Assembly (NCBI RefSeq): GCF_037327425.1
Contig: NZ_CP147846.1
Location: 1,612,001 to 1,676,000, forward strand
Source: Rhodococcus sovatensis
GTDB taxonomy: Bacteria > Actinomycetota > Actinomycetes > Mycobacteriales > Mycobacteriaceae
Reading direction: 5' to 3'
Length of the DNA: 64,000 nt
Shown here piece by piece: positions 8,961 through 16,611 of the stretch (positions are counted from its first letter, which is position 1; every line of letters begins with the position of its first letter). The notes below the pieces were generated by a model that saw nothing but the letters and a program-made list of their open reading frames with translations, ran no database searches and was not told the DNA's origin. Position numbers and translations under genes: made by a program.

Positions 8961-9334
8961 TTTCCCATGATCTCCAGCGCGGCCTCCGTCTGCGTCAGCT
9001 GCTTCTCGAGGTGCGCGTTACGTCTGCTGAGTCGGTCGAATTCTTTGCGGTCGGCTGCGTCGATAGTATTGCGACTCTTGTCTTTACGTCGCTCAGTCGT
9101 GTCTGCAGGCGTGGTGTTGTCTCGGGTAGCGGACCATTCACGCAGCTGCGACTGGTAGAGGCCTTCGCGGCGTAGAACCGCCGATTTCTCGCCGAACGGG
9201 GCTGCGCGGTATTCGTCGATGATCTTGTTGCGGTACTCGGTGGTGAAAGTACGGCGGGTTGCTTTCGGTGCGGGGTCGATCGACTTGTCCGGCGGTACGG
9301 GCTTCGGGCTGCTCATCGGTGATGCTCCAGTCAT
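8834..9334 (-). CDS. IS3-family transposase OrfA (helix-turn-helix)
   Basis: A 166-residue basic protein. A short unstructured N-terminus leads into the IS3 OrfA helix-turn-helix (TFTTEYRNKIIDEYRAAPFG, EKSAVLRREGLYQSQLREW). A leucine-zipper coiled coil follows (EFDRLSRRNAHLEKQLTQTE, ALEIMGKLHVLLESI). The C-terminal 35 residues after LLESISES are Pro/Ser-rich and overlap OrfB in another frame, as expected with programmed frameshifting. It binds the IS ends and, fused to OrfB, forms the transposase. Confidence 0.85.
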   Translation of the reverse strand: MTGASPMSSPKPVPPDKSIDPAPKATRRTFTTEYRNKIIDEYRAAPFGEKSAVLRREGLYQSQLREWSATRDNTTPADTTERRKDKSRNTIDAADRKEFDRLSRRNAHLEKQLTQTEAALEIMGKLHVLLESISESTGTPMPPTTPLTPPSTNSVPPRSRRERRAR

Positions 9335-9378
9335 GCCCTCAGGGTGTGCACTTCGTTTGCTGTAAGTGTCTCACTTGA

Positions 9379-9628
9379 TCCTGGCAGAGAGGGCATAGCC
9401 GGGAAATTCCGCCCCGTCTTCGGTGAGCGTGACTCCACGGGTCGACCGAACGAAAAGCGTACGTCCCACTCGGTTTTCGAGGTCTTTCAATGCGGACGAC
9501 AGGGTCGGTTGCGCGACATAGAGCAGGTCCGCCGCGGCACTGATGGATCCCTCGGCGGCCACCTCCACGAAGTACCGCAGCTGCTGAAGGGTGATTCCCC
9601 GCACCGTTCCCGCGATGCCACGTGCCAT
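9379..9628 (-). pseudogene. LysR regulator, N-terminal HTH fragment (IS-disrupted)
   Basis: The first 75-80 residues of a LysR regulator: LQQLRYFVEVAAEGSISAAA, YVAQPTLSSALKDLE, RTLFVRSTRGVTLTEDG. The frame runs GAEFPGYALSARIK into the IS3 terminal repeat and stops there. Together with the fragment at 7140-7875 it makes one complete LysR gene. The product as it stands would be a DNA-binding domain without the linker helix needed for dimers, so it is probably non-functional or at most a weak competitor. Confidence 0.85.
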
Positions 9629-10212
9629 CGCAAGAACCTATCGCACTGGTGCACGACGCTGACGCCGGTGGGGGTAGTCCCGCCGTAACCGCCGGCACGA
9701 TGAAAAGTCGCCCGCAGACGTGCACACCTAAAAGAGCGGGCACACCTACTTTCAGGGTGAAAGCCGGATCGAAGCGATCCGTCCTCCAGGTCAACCTCAA
9801 CCTGGCGCGGGAAGAACGGGAGGCTGGAGGTCGCCAGAGGTGTGTGGTGCCGTCCACTTCTGAAGCAGTGCAGTCGTCTTCTGAAACTGACAGGTGCGAT
9901 ACCAATCGTGTCGTTTCAGTGCGGTGACCTGGTCGGGGCATTGTCTGCATAGTTCTGCCCACGCCTGCGCGCCGTCGACCTCGTTCACGCGGGCGCCGGC
10001 GGGGAGCCAGTATGGGAGCGTATTCGACCGTGGCACTCCGGGCGCATTCTTGTCCAACCCGGGTCCGCTGCTCCGGTACTGGCGGCAGCCTAGACCGCGG
10101 CGTAGCGCCACCATGTCGGTGACAGGCGATGGCCACTCGTGGGGGTCACGTTGACCGTCCTTGCAATCGGCTAGTTCCGTGCACGTGCCCGCGATCGCGA
10201 CCGGCAATAGAG
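9629..10212. other. Gene-poor stretch containing a transposon end
   Basis: No reliable gene. A minus-strand frame from 10207 has a Cys-rich translation (TWYR-like ending KRHDWYRTC) but begins with TTG, lacks a ribosome site, and runs straight through the 42-bp repeat at 9852-9893, so its C-terminus is not native. It might be what is left of a gene cut by the transposon end. The opposite strand gives only low-complexity shadow frames. Confidence 0.45.
9852..9893 (-). repeat. 42-bp repeat copy 1, Tn402/Tn5053-like terminal repeat
   Basis: Identical over 42 bases to 11258-11299 and in the same orientation. Read on the minus strand from 9892 it begins TGTCAGTTTCAGAAGACGAC and goes on TGCAC, then a second TTCAGAAG..GAC unit. 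From memory the terminal 25 bases of class 1 integron/Tn402 ends (TGTCATTTTCAGAAGACGAC, then TGCAC) differ at one position, and those ends likewise carry internal TTCAGAAG..GACTGCAC repeats for TniA binding. The outer edge is at 9892, so the element body would lie towards lower coordinates. Confidence 0.7.
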
Positions 10213-11007
10213 TTACAGGCCGACCGTGCCGAGCAGGGCTTTTCCTGGATCGACGACCGCAACGACGGCTGCGACGAAGAGCAGCGCCATCGCACTGGTC
10301 ATCACAGCACCGAGCGATCCGAGGGCGACGAACATCCGACGGTGGGCACCGTCTGTCGTGTCCGACGCTCTGTAGCGTCGGAATGCGACGACGGTTCCGG
10401 TAGCGACTACAGCGATCACCACGGCGGTAGCAACAATCACCGCCCAGTTGTAGTGCTCGACCTGTGTGAGCAGCTGGAGCAGTGGGGGCCTGGAGTCTCC
10501 GCTCTGCACACCGTTCTCGATCAGAGACTGCGCTGTCTCCCCGTCCGCGTTGTCAGCGGAGAGCATCGGAAGCAGCGCGACTACGGGTGCGACCGTCGAC
10601 TGGATGTTGAGCACAGCCAGAAACACCGAAAACAATGACAGCACAGTCGTAGTGGCCGCCGCGACCACGCAACCTACGCCGACCGTCAGAGATCGCCGCC
10701 ACAGAGTCGCCGCGAGCAGACCCAGGACCGCGGTCAGCAACACCGAGATGACGATCTTGATCGCGTGCCACTCGAACCAGTAGTCGACCATCTCCGCCAA
10801 GCCGGGAGGATAGGTGCGGACACCGCTACCCCAGTAGTCGACCAAGCCGCGGCCGAGCAGCTCACTCATGACGGATTGATCCTGGAACTGCGGATAGCGT
10901 CCGCGTAACAACGCGGCCGGGCCCAAAACGAACGCGGCCACCAATGCCGCTCCGGCGCATGACAACGCGACGATCGACCAGCGGCTTCGGTTGACGGACC
11001 TACTCAT
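10213..11007 (-). CDS. Hypothetical multi-pass membrane protein
   Basis: A 264-residue protein with about five hydrophobic segments: residues 11-33, 82-102, 105-135 (two close spans or one long), 190-212 and 230-252. A polar region of about 60 residues lies between spans and carries SELLGRGLVDYWGSGVRTYP. A good ribosome site (GGGAG, 6 bases before ATG) supports the start. Family not recognised. The gene is isolated, sits between two Tn402-like ends, and could be a passenger of a past transposition or an old resident gene. No transporter or enzyme motif seen. Confidence 0.65.
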   Translation of the reverse strand: MSRSVNRSRWSIVALSCAGAALVAAFVLGPAALLRGRYPQFQDQSVMSELLGRGLVDYWGSGVRTYPPGLAEMVDYWFEWHAIKIVISVLLTAVLGLLAATLWRRSLTVGVGCVVAAATTTVLSLFSVFLAVLNIQSTVAPVVALLPMLSADNADGETAQSLIENGVQSGDSRPPLLQLLTQVEHYNWAVIVATAVVIAVVATGTVVAFRRYRASDTTDGAHRRMFVALGSLGAVMTSAMALLFVAAVVAVVDPGKALLGTVGL

Positions 11008-11492
11008 TGACGACTCCCTTCCGGGAGAAAGTCAATCAGCAGGTACTCGACTGCACATCCATCTGCAGTACTACATCTGACGAACGAGGTACCAGCTCAG
11101 GATTCGATGCTCGATCGCTGGCCGGCGCCGGACTCTGGCGATCGTCACGGCGGCCAGGATCAACCCTGCACCGTGATGAAGTCGGAGTCGGTCAACTCTC
11201 TGTCTGCATCCGGGAGGAGCGAGACGCTCTGACAGTCGCGAGAGGTGAAGTAGTGCAGTCCACTTCTGAAGCAGTGCAGTCGTCTTCTGAAACTGACAGA
11301 CCCGATTCGCTGACCAGCGTCCGAGCGGTGCCGAAAAACGTAGGCTAAACCCCGGCGTGTCCGAGTACTACCAGCGTAAACGCGCCGAAGGTTCGCCGCT
11401 AGCTGAGAGGGCGGCGGATCTGACTTCACCCGAATAGGTTTGCTGCTTGCATTCCCCGCCGCTGCCGGCCAGGCGGTCACTTACGTTAGCCG
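11008..11492. other. Gene-less stretch with second transposon end
   Basis: Contains the second 42-bp repeat (11258-11299) and otherwise only low-quality frames. A minus frame from 11480 passes through the repeat and is not credible. The sequence left of the repeat (around 11221-11257) carries CTGACAG and GAGAGGTGAAGTAGTGCAG, which look like further diverged parts of the terminal-repeat array. Nothing else recognised. Confidence 0.5.
11258..11299 (-). repeat. 42-bp repeat copy 2, Tn402/Tn5053-like terminal repeat
   Basis: Identical to 9852-9893 and in the same orientation, 1406 bases apart. The similarity to Tn402-type ends runs further inward in this copy than in copy 1, because the second unit reads TTCAGAAGTGGACTGCAC without the changes seen in copy 1. 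The outer edge is at 11298 and the interior lies to the left. No tniA, tniB, tniQ or tniR gene is near, so this is a solo or remnant end. Confidence 0.7.
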
Positions 11493-12158
11493 TCAGGAGG
11501 CGGCGAGTTGGTTGATGTGGGCCGTGGCCAACACATGACGGGGAACGCGGCCGCCTGCGGTTCGGATCATCGCCTGACCCAGTTGCAGGCTCGTGGTGAC
11601 GTAACGTGGCACGATTCGCCGCAGCAGGGGGTAAAGCGGGCCGAGAGCCTTGTACAGCAAGACGTACAACGCAGTCTTCGATGTGGTGCCGGGCAGAGGA
11701 AGGACGAACGCGGGGCGGAACAGGTAGGCGCGTGGGGACAACGTCAGCAGGGCGTTCTCCGTCTCGCCCTTGACCCGTGCCCACATCATGCGGGTCGTGC
11801 CGGTGGCGTCGGTGCCGACGCCGGAGACGTAGGTGAAGACGAGATCGGGATTGGTGATCAGCAGCGCGCGGGCGGCGGCAAGGGGGAAGTCGTAGGAGAC
11901 CCTGCGGTACTCCGTCTCACTCATCCCGAAGGCAGAGGTGCCCAGACAAAAGAAGCAGGCGTCGAAACCGGCCAGATCATTCTGAACGGTGGTGAAGTCG
12001 GCGAAGTCATCGTGGGGGAGTTCGCGGAGCTTGAGGTGGGTGCGGCCGGTGGGAGTACGGCCTACGGCGAGAATGTCGGTGACCTGCTCATCGCGCAGGC
12101 ACGCTTCCAGTACTCCCTGCCCGATCATGCCGGTGGCTCCGAAGATGACAATGCGCAC
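11493..12158 (-). CDS. NAD(P)-binding epimerase-like protein (atypical SDR)
   Basis: A 221-residue atypical SDR. The N-terminal dinucleotide motif is GATGMIGQGVL, followed by VGRTPTGRTHLKL. The central segment has FDACFFCLGTSAFGMSE and VFTYVSGVGTD, where the Ser is at the usual position, and the typical RAYLFRPAFVLPLPG comes later. This resembles the HTATIP2/nucleoside-diphosphate-sugar epimerase-like group; catalysis is uncertain. It starts with GTG at 12158 behind AAGGAT. It lies 130 bases downstream of a small monooxygenase gene on the same strand, likely one unit controlled by the divergent AraC regulator. Confidence 0.85.
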   Translation of the reverse strand: MRIVIFGATGMIGQGVLEACLRDEQVTDILAVGRTPTGRTHLKLRELPHDDFADFTTVQNDLAGFDACFFCLGTSAFGMSETEYRRVSYDFPLAAARALLITNPDLVFTYVSGVGTDATGTTRMMWARVKGETENALLTLSPRAYLFRPAFVLPLPGTTSKTALYVLLYKALGPLYPLLRRIVPRYVTTSLQLGQAMIRTAGGRVPRHVLATAHINQLAAS

Positions 12159-12288
12159 AATGATCCTTTTCTTACGTCAGCGATGGTGTCGCTCGATTGC
12201 ATTGGATGGGCTCGGACAGGGAAGCCCGGCAACCGACCTTGGCAGGGGTAGCGGCTTTGGGCGGTTCGGTGCCGCAGCGGGTTCGAAC

Positions 12289-12588
12289 TCAGGCGTTGAT
12301 CTCGTCGTAGAACTCGATCCTGAGCGGTGCGGCGAGTAGTTCGCCGAATTGGGCCATGACATCGCCGCCGGTCTCGGCTCGCCACGCGGCATAGGCCTCT
12401 TGGTCGCGTTTGTCGTCCCACTGCTCGATCAGTGCGAATTCGGTGTCGTCGTCGGCTCTGCGGACGACCCGTAGGCCGATGCAGCCGGGCCGTGAGCGGG
12501 TGGCGGCAAGGGTCTCGCGGTAGAAGTCGACGACATCGTGACTGCGGCCGGGCTTGGCTGTGGCGTGCAAGATGACAGTGAAGGCCAT
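12289..12588 (-). CDS. Antibiotic-biosynthesis-type (ABM) monooxygenase
   Basis: A 99-residue ferredoxin-like ABM-domain protein: FTVILHATAKPGRSHDVVDF, RPGCIGLRVVRRADDDTEFA, IEQWDDKRDQEAYAAW. Members such as YgiN act as quinol or polyketide monooxygenases, usually as dimers and without cofactor. ATG at 12588 follows CGGAG by 6 bases. It is divergent from the AraC regulator gene and upstream of the NAD-binding protein gene. Substrate unknown; a role in quinone or electrophile handling is plausible. Confidence 0.85.
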   Translation of the reverse strand: MAFTVILHATAKPGRSHDVVDFYRETLAATRSRPGCIGLRVVRRADDDTEFALIEQWDDKRDQEAYAAWRAETGGDVMAQFGELLAAPLRIEFYDEINA

Positions 12589-12762
12589 GAGGAACTCCGG
12601 TTTTTCGGTGAGGTGGATGGATGACCGTCAGGCTTGCTATGTGCCTGCCCCGCCGCAGCTCGAATTGGCGAAGTGGTGGTCCCATCCAGTCTGACGTCAG
12701 GTCTTTGGATTGTGAATCATCGAGACACCGCAATACCTTCGCCAGAGTCCTAGATTGTGTGT

Positions 12763-13671
12763 ATGGATCTCATATCCGATCTTCTCCGGATCTCCCGCGC
12801 GCGATGCGTGCTGTCTGGCGGTATCTCCGGATCAGGTGCTTGGGCAGCACGGTCGCCGGCCCCGGGACGGATCAAAATTCTGGGAGTAGTCCGAGGTTCC
12901 TATTGGTTTCGGCTCGACTCCGAACCCGCAGACCTGCGGGTCGACGCGGGCGAGGTTCTGGTGGTGGACGGCCGCACGTCTTTCGACCTGGGAAGCGATC
13001 TGCATGATTCGCCGGTACATCTGCGGGAAACCGATCCGGTTCGTCCGATCGATCGCGACGCCGACCACGTTTGCGTCACCGCACACATCGAGTTGTTCGA
13101 GGCCGCCGATGACTTCCTTCGAGACGCTATCCCACCCGTCCTGCATCTACATGGTCGAGCGCGCGAGGCGACGACTGCGGCCTGGGTCCTCGAGGAGCTC
13201 TTCGACGAATTCGCCCACGAACGTGCCGGTCGCACTGCTGCCTCGGCTCAGCTGACGCAGTTGCTGTTGGTGCAGGTTCTTCGGGCGTGGGTGGCAGCGG
13301 CGGATGAGTTGCCATCAGGTTGGGTCCGTGCCGCCGGTGACGACCGGTTGGGTCCGGCATTGCAGCTCATGCACGCCGATGTGGGCAGAGATTGGCATAT
13401 CTCGGAACTTGCTGCGGCGTGCGCGATGTCGCGGAGCAGCTTTGCCCACCGGTTCACCACGACCGCCGGTGTTCCTCCTCTTACCTACCTGTTCAGGTGG
13501 CGAATGCGCCTGGCCGAACGTGCATTGGACGACGGATCGTCATCGATTACCGAACTCGCAACGCAGCTCGGGTACCGGTCCGAGAGTGCTTTCAGCGTCG
13601 CGTTCAAACGCTGGTCCGGGATCGCGCCGAGTCGATTCCGGCAACGAAACCCGCAATCGGACCTGTCCTGA
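12763..13671 (+). CDS. AraC-family regulator with cupin sensor
   Basis: A 302-residue protein: N-terminal AraC cupin-type domain (RIKILGVVRGSYWFRLDSE, DLRVDAGEVLVVDGRTSFDL) and C-terminal double helix-turn-helix (ISELAAACAMSRSSFAHRFT, then ITELATQLGYRSESAFSVAF, ending GIAPSRFRQR). I prefer the ATG at 12763; a GTG two codons upstream is possible. It is divergent from the ABM monooxygenase/SDR pair across a 174-base gap, the usual arrangement for an AraC activator of the neighbouring operon. Inducer unknown. Confidence 0.85.
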   Translation: MDLISDLLRISRARCVLSGGISGSGAWAARSPAPGRIKILGVVRGSYWFRLDSEPADLRVDAGEVLVVDGRTSFDLGSDLHDSPVHLRETDPVRPIDRDADHVCVTAHIELFEAADDFLRDAIPPVLHLHGRAREATTAAWVLEELFDEFAHERAGRTAASAQLTQLLLVQVLRAWVAAADELPSGWVRAAGDDRLGPALQLMHADVGRDWHISELAAACAMSRSSFAHRFTTTAGVPPLTYLFRWRMRLAERALDDGSSSITELATQLGYRSESAFSVAFKRWSGIAPSRFRQRNPQSDLS

Positions 13672-14046
13672 GCCAATCTCGATCCGAATGTCGTTGTGTG
13701 ACCGGCGAAGCCATGACCGGCGACAGTGATACGTCGTCTTCATGGCCGCGTTCAATGCCGCCCGAGGCGGGGCTTTCTCAGGCGAGTTCAACCAGCGCAA
13801 GACCGTCGAATATGCATGGCACCGCCGGTCCGTGGCCGCCGGGGGAGTCGTGCAAGATTGAGCCCCGCTGAGGCCAGAGAGGACGCCAATGGGTCTGCTC
13901 ACTGAGTAAGCCAGTGCACAATTAGACACCGGTCTGGAACAGCACCTCTTCGAGCTCACGCATGCGATGACGCTCGATCCGAAGGGCCGACCCACGCGCG
14001 TCGACGTACCCGAGCACGCTGAACCGGACCCCGACGACAACACTGG
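13672..14046. other. Gap with a possible short gene remnant
   Basis: No solid gene. A short + frame at 13742-13861 encodes 39 residues (MAAFNAARGGAFSGEFNQRK, then a Tyr/Trp/His segment, ending GGVVQD). It reads like the C-terminal tail of a lost protein, because no good start precedes it. A long minus frame across 13540-14520 is a shadow of the neighbouring genes. The stretch fits a deletion scar between the AraC gene and the SMI1-like gene. Confidence 0.4.
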
Positions 14047-14538
14047 ATGGCAAATCGCATGCCCGACGTCGACACCCGGCTGGAGTGGCCGAGCGAGCTC
14101 GTCGAACACTTCCGCTGCGTCGACGGCCTCCCACGTGAGCCGTGGATGGCGTTGTTCCCCAAGTACGAATTGTTCGGTCTCGACGCGATGCTCGACCAAC
14201 GTGAAATGATGACCGACATCTGGCACCCCGGCGATGCCGAGAACGATCCCGACCGGATGATCGCCAGGACCGCAGGCGAAGCGGCGTGGACCTTCCTCGA
14301 CGACTTCATCCCGATCGCGGGAATGGACGGCTACTTTCTGTTCTTCGATACCCGCCCAGGCGAGTTGAACGGCTGCGTGACCGTCCTCGACAACGTGGAC
14401 TCCGGCGACGCTGGGCCGCAATGGATTTCCATCAGCGCGCTGCTCGACGACGTTGCAACGAGTCTCGAGACAGGCGCTCCGTTCGACGGAGGATGGCGTC
14501 ACGAAATCGTCGAAGGCCATTTGCTGTGGGACTGTTGA
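14047..14538 (+). CDS. SMI1/KNR4-family protein
   Basis: A 163-residue acidic protein with the SMI1/KNR4 (SUKH) pattern. It has TRLEWPSELVEHFRCVDGLP near the start (family 'LP.EL..ly...nG'), the middle part FLDDFIPIAGMDGYFLFFDT (family 'fiPIa.dg.g..y.ld'), and an end region typical for the fold. SUKH proteins often serve as immunity proteins to polymorphic toxins, but many are stand-alone. The usual extra N-terminal helix is nearly absent and no ribosome site is evident, so the gene may be 5'-truncated; a stop codon occurs 9 codons upstream of the ATG in frame. No toxin gene is adjacent. Confidence 0.6.
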   Translation: MANRMPDVDTRLEWPSELVEHFRCVDGLPREPWMALFPKYELFGLDAMLDQREMMTDIWHPGDAENDPDRMIARTAGEAAWTFLDDFIPIAGMDGYFLFFDTRPGELNGCVTVLDNVDSGDAGPQWISISALLDDVATSLETGAPFDGGWRHEIVEGHLLWDC

Positions 14539-14613
14539 CGTCGAGCGGCGGTAGAGCTCTAGCTGAGCCTAAACTCGGTTGCCGCGCTGAGATCCGCAGC
14601 CAGTTTCGCGGAC

Positions 14614-15273
14614 TCAAGGTTGACTTGGGACGCTTCCTGACTGGTGGCGAGCTCGGTGCACCAAACAATAGTTGAAGTTGAGCGAAAATCTGTACCAAGG
14701 CCCGCCGAGGCTTTGGTAATCCAGGTCTTCACCTGACTGTCGTGGTTGGGGCGGTTGGTCTGGCGAGTAGATCCATCCGGAAATGTAGCCGAAGAACACG
14801 GTGTCGTCATCCACGAAGTAGATCGCGGTGTCGTCGGGGTCCCGGGTGACTCTCTTGAAGTCGAACGCATCGATCGACACGTTTTGGAGTCGCACAGGCC
14901 CGGTAACCGGGAGAGTTGCTACGAACGCGTCGAACTTCGGCTGTGATCGCTCGAAGGACGGGCCTGGAATGATAAGCGCCAGAACGAGTCCGAATACGAC
15001 GATGGCCGGTGCGATGGCGATCATCCATGACCATGGTTGCCCTGACCGCAGAAATCTCACAGTCTTGGAGCACCAGACGATGCCCACAATGAGGAATGCC
15101 AATACAACAGCGGCGAGGATTGCAAAATTGAGCATGTCGAAGATCCGCCCGGCGTGTGGCCAGTAGTTCATCGAACCAAATATTGCGGCCACACACAGCA
15201 CGAGAGTGGTGATGGCCAGGACCCTTCCCGGCGGACGAAGCTGCTTTACAGCCTCGAAGGCGGTGTTGTCCAT
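14614..15273 (-). CDS. Hypothetical membrane-anchored protein
   Basis: A 219-residue protein with three hydrophobic spans near the N-terminus (about residues 18-34, 46-66 and 80-103). A C-terminal soluble domain of about 115 residues follows with YFVDDDTVFFGYISGWIYSP and an aromatic-rich end (LGGPWYRFSLNFNYCL). An ATG 19 codons upstream (15330) is an alternative start; neither has a strong ribosome site. Family not recognised. Domain layout suggests a small cell-envelope protein with an extracytoplasmic domain. Confidence 0.55.
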   Translation of the reverse strand: MDNTAFEAVKQLRPPGRVLAITTLVLCVAAIFGSMNYWPHAGRIFDMLNFAILAAVVLAFLIVGIVWCSKTVRFLRSGQPWSWMIAIAPAIVVFGLVLALIIPGPSFERSQPKFDAFVATLPVTGPVRLQNVSIDAFDFKRVTRDPDDTAIYFVDDDTVFFGYISGWIYSPDQPPQPRQSGEDLDYQSLGGPWYRFSLNFNYCLVHRARHQSGSVPSQP

Positions 15274-15369
15274 GGGTTCATTATGCGAGAAGACGGTCCT
15301 GCCCATCACATCCGAATCTCGGGACGCCACTCGCGTGGGCTGGCTTGGAGCTCCCCCCGGGAAGCTGCG

Positions 15370-15945
15370 CTATTCGATACTGTCGCCGACCTCGAATTGA
15401 GCGTCGCGCAGGAGATCAGGTGTTATCGCCACGCCTGTGTGGTTCATGATCATTGCGAGTCCAGCTTCGAGGACGTGAAACCGTCCGTCAGGTAGCGGGC
15501 CCTCCCCGTCCGGGTCTATACCTGCCGCGCGCATGCGATCTCGCCACGGGCTGTCTGGATTGTCGAAACCGTCGCCCATACGAAGCAGAGGGTCGAAGAA
15601 TGCGGTAGTGGTGCCGTCGACCCACTGAGCGAAATAATTGGGGCCAACAGTGGTGGCGTAAGTCAGTGCTTCACCGCCGACCGACAGCGGCATCATGAGG
15701 TCTGCGTCCAATCCTGCTGTAGAGGGCGCAATCGCGAGGACCCAGTCTCCGAGCTGGGTGACGCCGATCGTTTCGACATCGGAGTTGACGCCTTCCAACC
15801 CGACGACAGTGCCGTGCGTGTCGGTGGTCAGCGCGTTCAGCACAGTTGCCGCGTCGTCATGCCGCACAACCGTGAATGAGACGCTGGTTTCAACCCACCC
15901 GTACTTATCGACTATCCACGTGAAATCTTCCCATGTTGCCGTCAT
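15370..15945 (-). CDS. DUF6461-like hypothetical protein
   Basis: A 191-residue soluble acidic protein starting MTATWEDFTWIVDKYGWVET. Aromatic WEDF..I near the N-terminus, a central LGDWVLAIAPSTAGLDA and a late FFDPLLRMGD resemble the actinobacterial DUF6461 family as I remember it; this is a loose match. Such proteins occur in many copies in soil actinobacteria with no known function. ATG has only a weak ribosome site. The gene is solitary, separated from msrA by a hairpin. Confidence 0.55.
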   Translation of the reverse strand: MTATWEDFTWIVDKYGWVETSVSFTVVRHDDAATVLNALTTDTHGTVVGLEGVNSDVETIGVTQLGDWVLAIAPSTAGLDADLMMPLSVGGEALTYATTVGPNYFAQWVDGTTTAFFDPLLRMGDGFDNPDSPWRDRMRAAGIDPDGEGPLPDGRFHVLEAGLAMIMNHTGVAITPDLLRDAQFEVGDSIE

Positions 15946-16040
15946 TGGACGATTTTTTCATGGAGTTGTCTTTGGCCCGGTCGTCACCCAGCCCGAGCGA
16001 AGAGAGTCGATCAGCTCGTTTTCTCTTCGACACCGAGAAC

Positions 16041-16068
16041 GCCCCCCGGAGCGCGAGCTCCGGGGGGC
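16041..16068 (-). terminator. Strong hairpin downstream of msrA
   Basis: A perfect 12-bp stem, GCCCCCCGGAGC, with loop GCGA and its complement, located 25 bases after the msrA stop. There is no clear T-run afterwards on the minus strand, so it may act as a Rho-assisted or bidirectional terminator. Confidence 0.65.
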
Positions 16069-16092
16069 GCTGTCGAGTGGGGTGCTTACGGT

Positions 16093-16611
16093 CTAACTCG
16101 ACGCTGTTTCGCGGTGCGGCAACTTCCACCCAGGACGTACGAAGTGGCAGGTGTACCCGGTCGGGTAATTCTGCAGGTAGTCCTGATGTTCCGGTTCGGC
16201 TTCCCAGAACGGTCCGGCCGCAGTGACTTCGGTGACGACCTTGCCCGGCCACAGCCCGGACGCGTCGACATCGGCGATGGTGTCCAGAGCGACACGCTTC
16301 TGCTCGTCGCTGGTGTAGTAGATCGCCGATCGGTAGCTCAGTCCGACGTCGTTGCCTTGGCGGTTCTTGGTAGACGGATCGTGGATCTGGAAGAAGAACT
16401 CCAGCAGATCGCGGAACGAGATCACGGACGGATCGAACACGATCTCGACCGCCTCGGCATGAGTGCCGTGGTTTCGGTAGGTGGCGTTGTCGATGTCACC
16501 GCCCGAGTAGCCCACGCGGGTGGATTCGACGCCTGGGCGATGACGGATCAGTTCCTGCGCTCCCCAGAAGCAACCTCCGGCGAGGATGGCGGTCTCGGTA
16601 GATCTGCTCAC
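16093..16611 (-). CDS. msrA: Peptide methionine-S-sulfoxide reductase MsrA
   Basis: A 172-residue cytoplasmic repair enzyme that reduces the S-epimer of methionine sulfoxide. The active-site GGCFWG is at 12-17 with catalytic Cys14. Other hallmarks are GYSGGDIDNATY, the HAEAVEI strand and the HQDYLQNYP motif. A further Cys in GYTCHF may act as resolving residue. The start overlaps the 3' end of msrB by 4 bases, so the two are co-translated and repair both sulfoxide epimers. Confidence 0.95.
   Translation of the reverse strand: MSRSTETAILAGGCFWGAQELIRHRPGVESTRVGYSGGDIDNATYRNHGTHAEAVEIVFDPSVISFRDLLEFFFQIHDPSTKNRQGNDVGLSYRSAIYYTSDEQKRVALDTIADVDASGLWPGKVVTEVTAAGPFWEAEPEHQDYLQNYPTGYTCHFVRPGWKLPHRETASS

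Larger units (their letters stand above)
7876..9378 (-). mobile_element. IS3-family insertion sequence inside a lysR gene
   Basis: An element of about 1.5 kb with 13-base perfect terminal inverted repeats: TCAAGTGAGACAC at 7876-7888 and its complement at 9366-9378. It carries the two overlapping frames of IS3-type transposases (orfA and orfB) on the minus strand. I find no target duplication directly outside the repeats. Joining the two LysR halves does not restore the frame exactly, so the true ends may lie slightly further out or a small deletion followed insertion. Confidence 0.85.

Noticed and set aside
9339..10136. A 265-codon minus-strand open frame
   Set aside because: Arg/Pro-rich, passes through the transposon end and over the LysR HTH fragment in another frame. 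It is a shadow frame of GC-rich DNA.
9797..10207. Cys-rich minus-strand protein
   Set aside because: Starts with TTG without a ribosome site and its C-terminus is encoded by the transposon end. Mentioned only in the gap description.
10129..10638. Plus-strand frame opposite the membrane protein
   Set aside because: It is the antisense of a gene with a clear ribosome site and hydrophobic segments.
13540..14520. A 326-codon minus-strand frame
   Set aside because: Covers the end of the AraC gene and the SMI1-like gene on the other strand. The composition is not protein-like in those parts.
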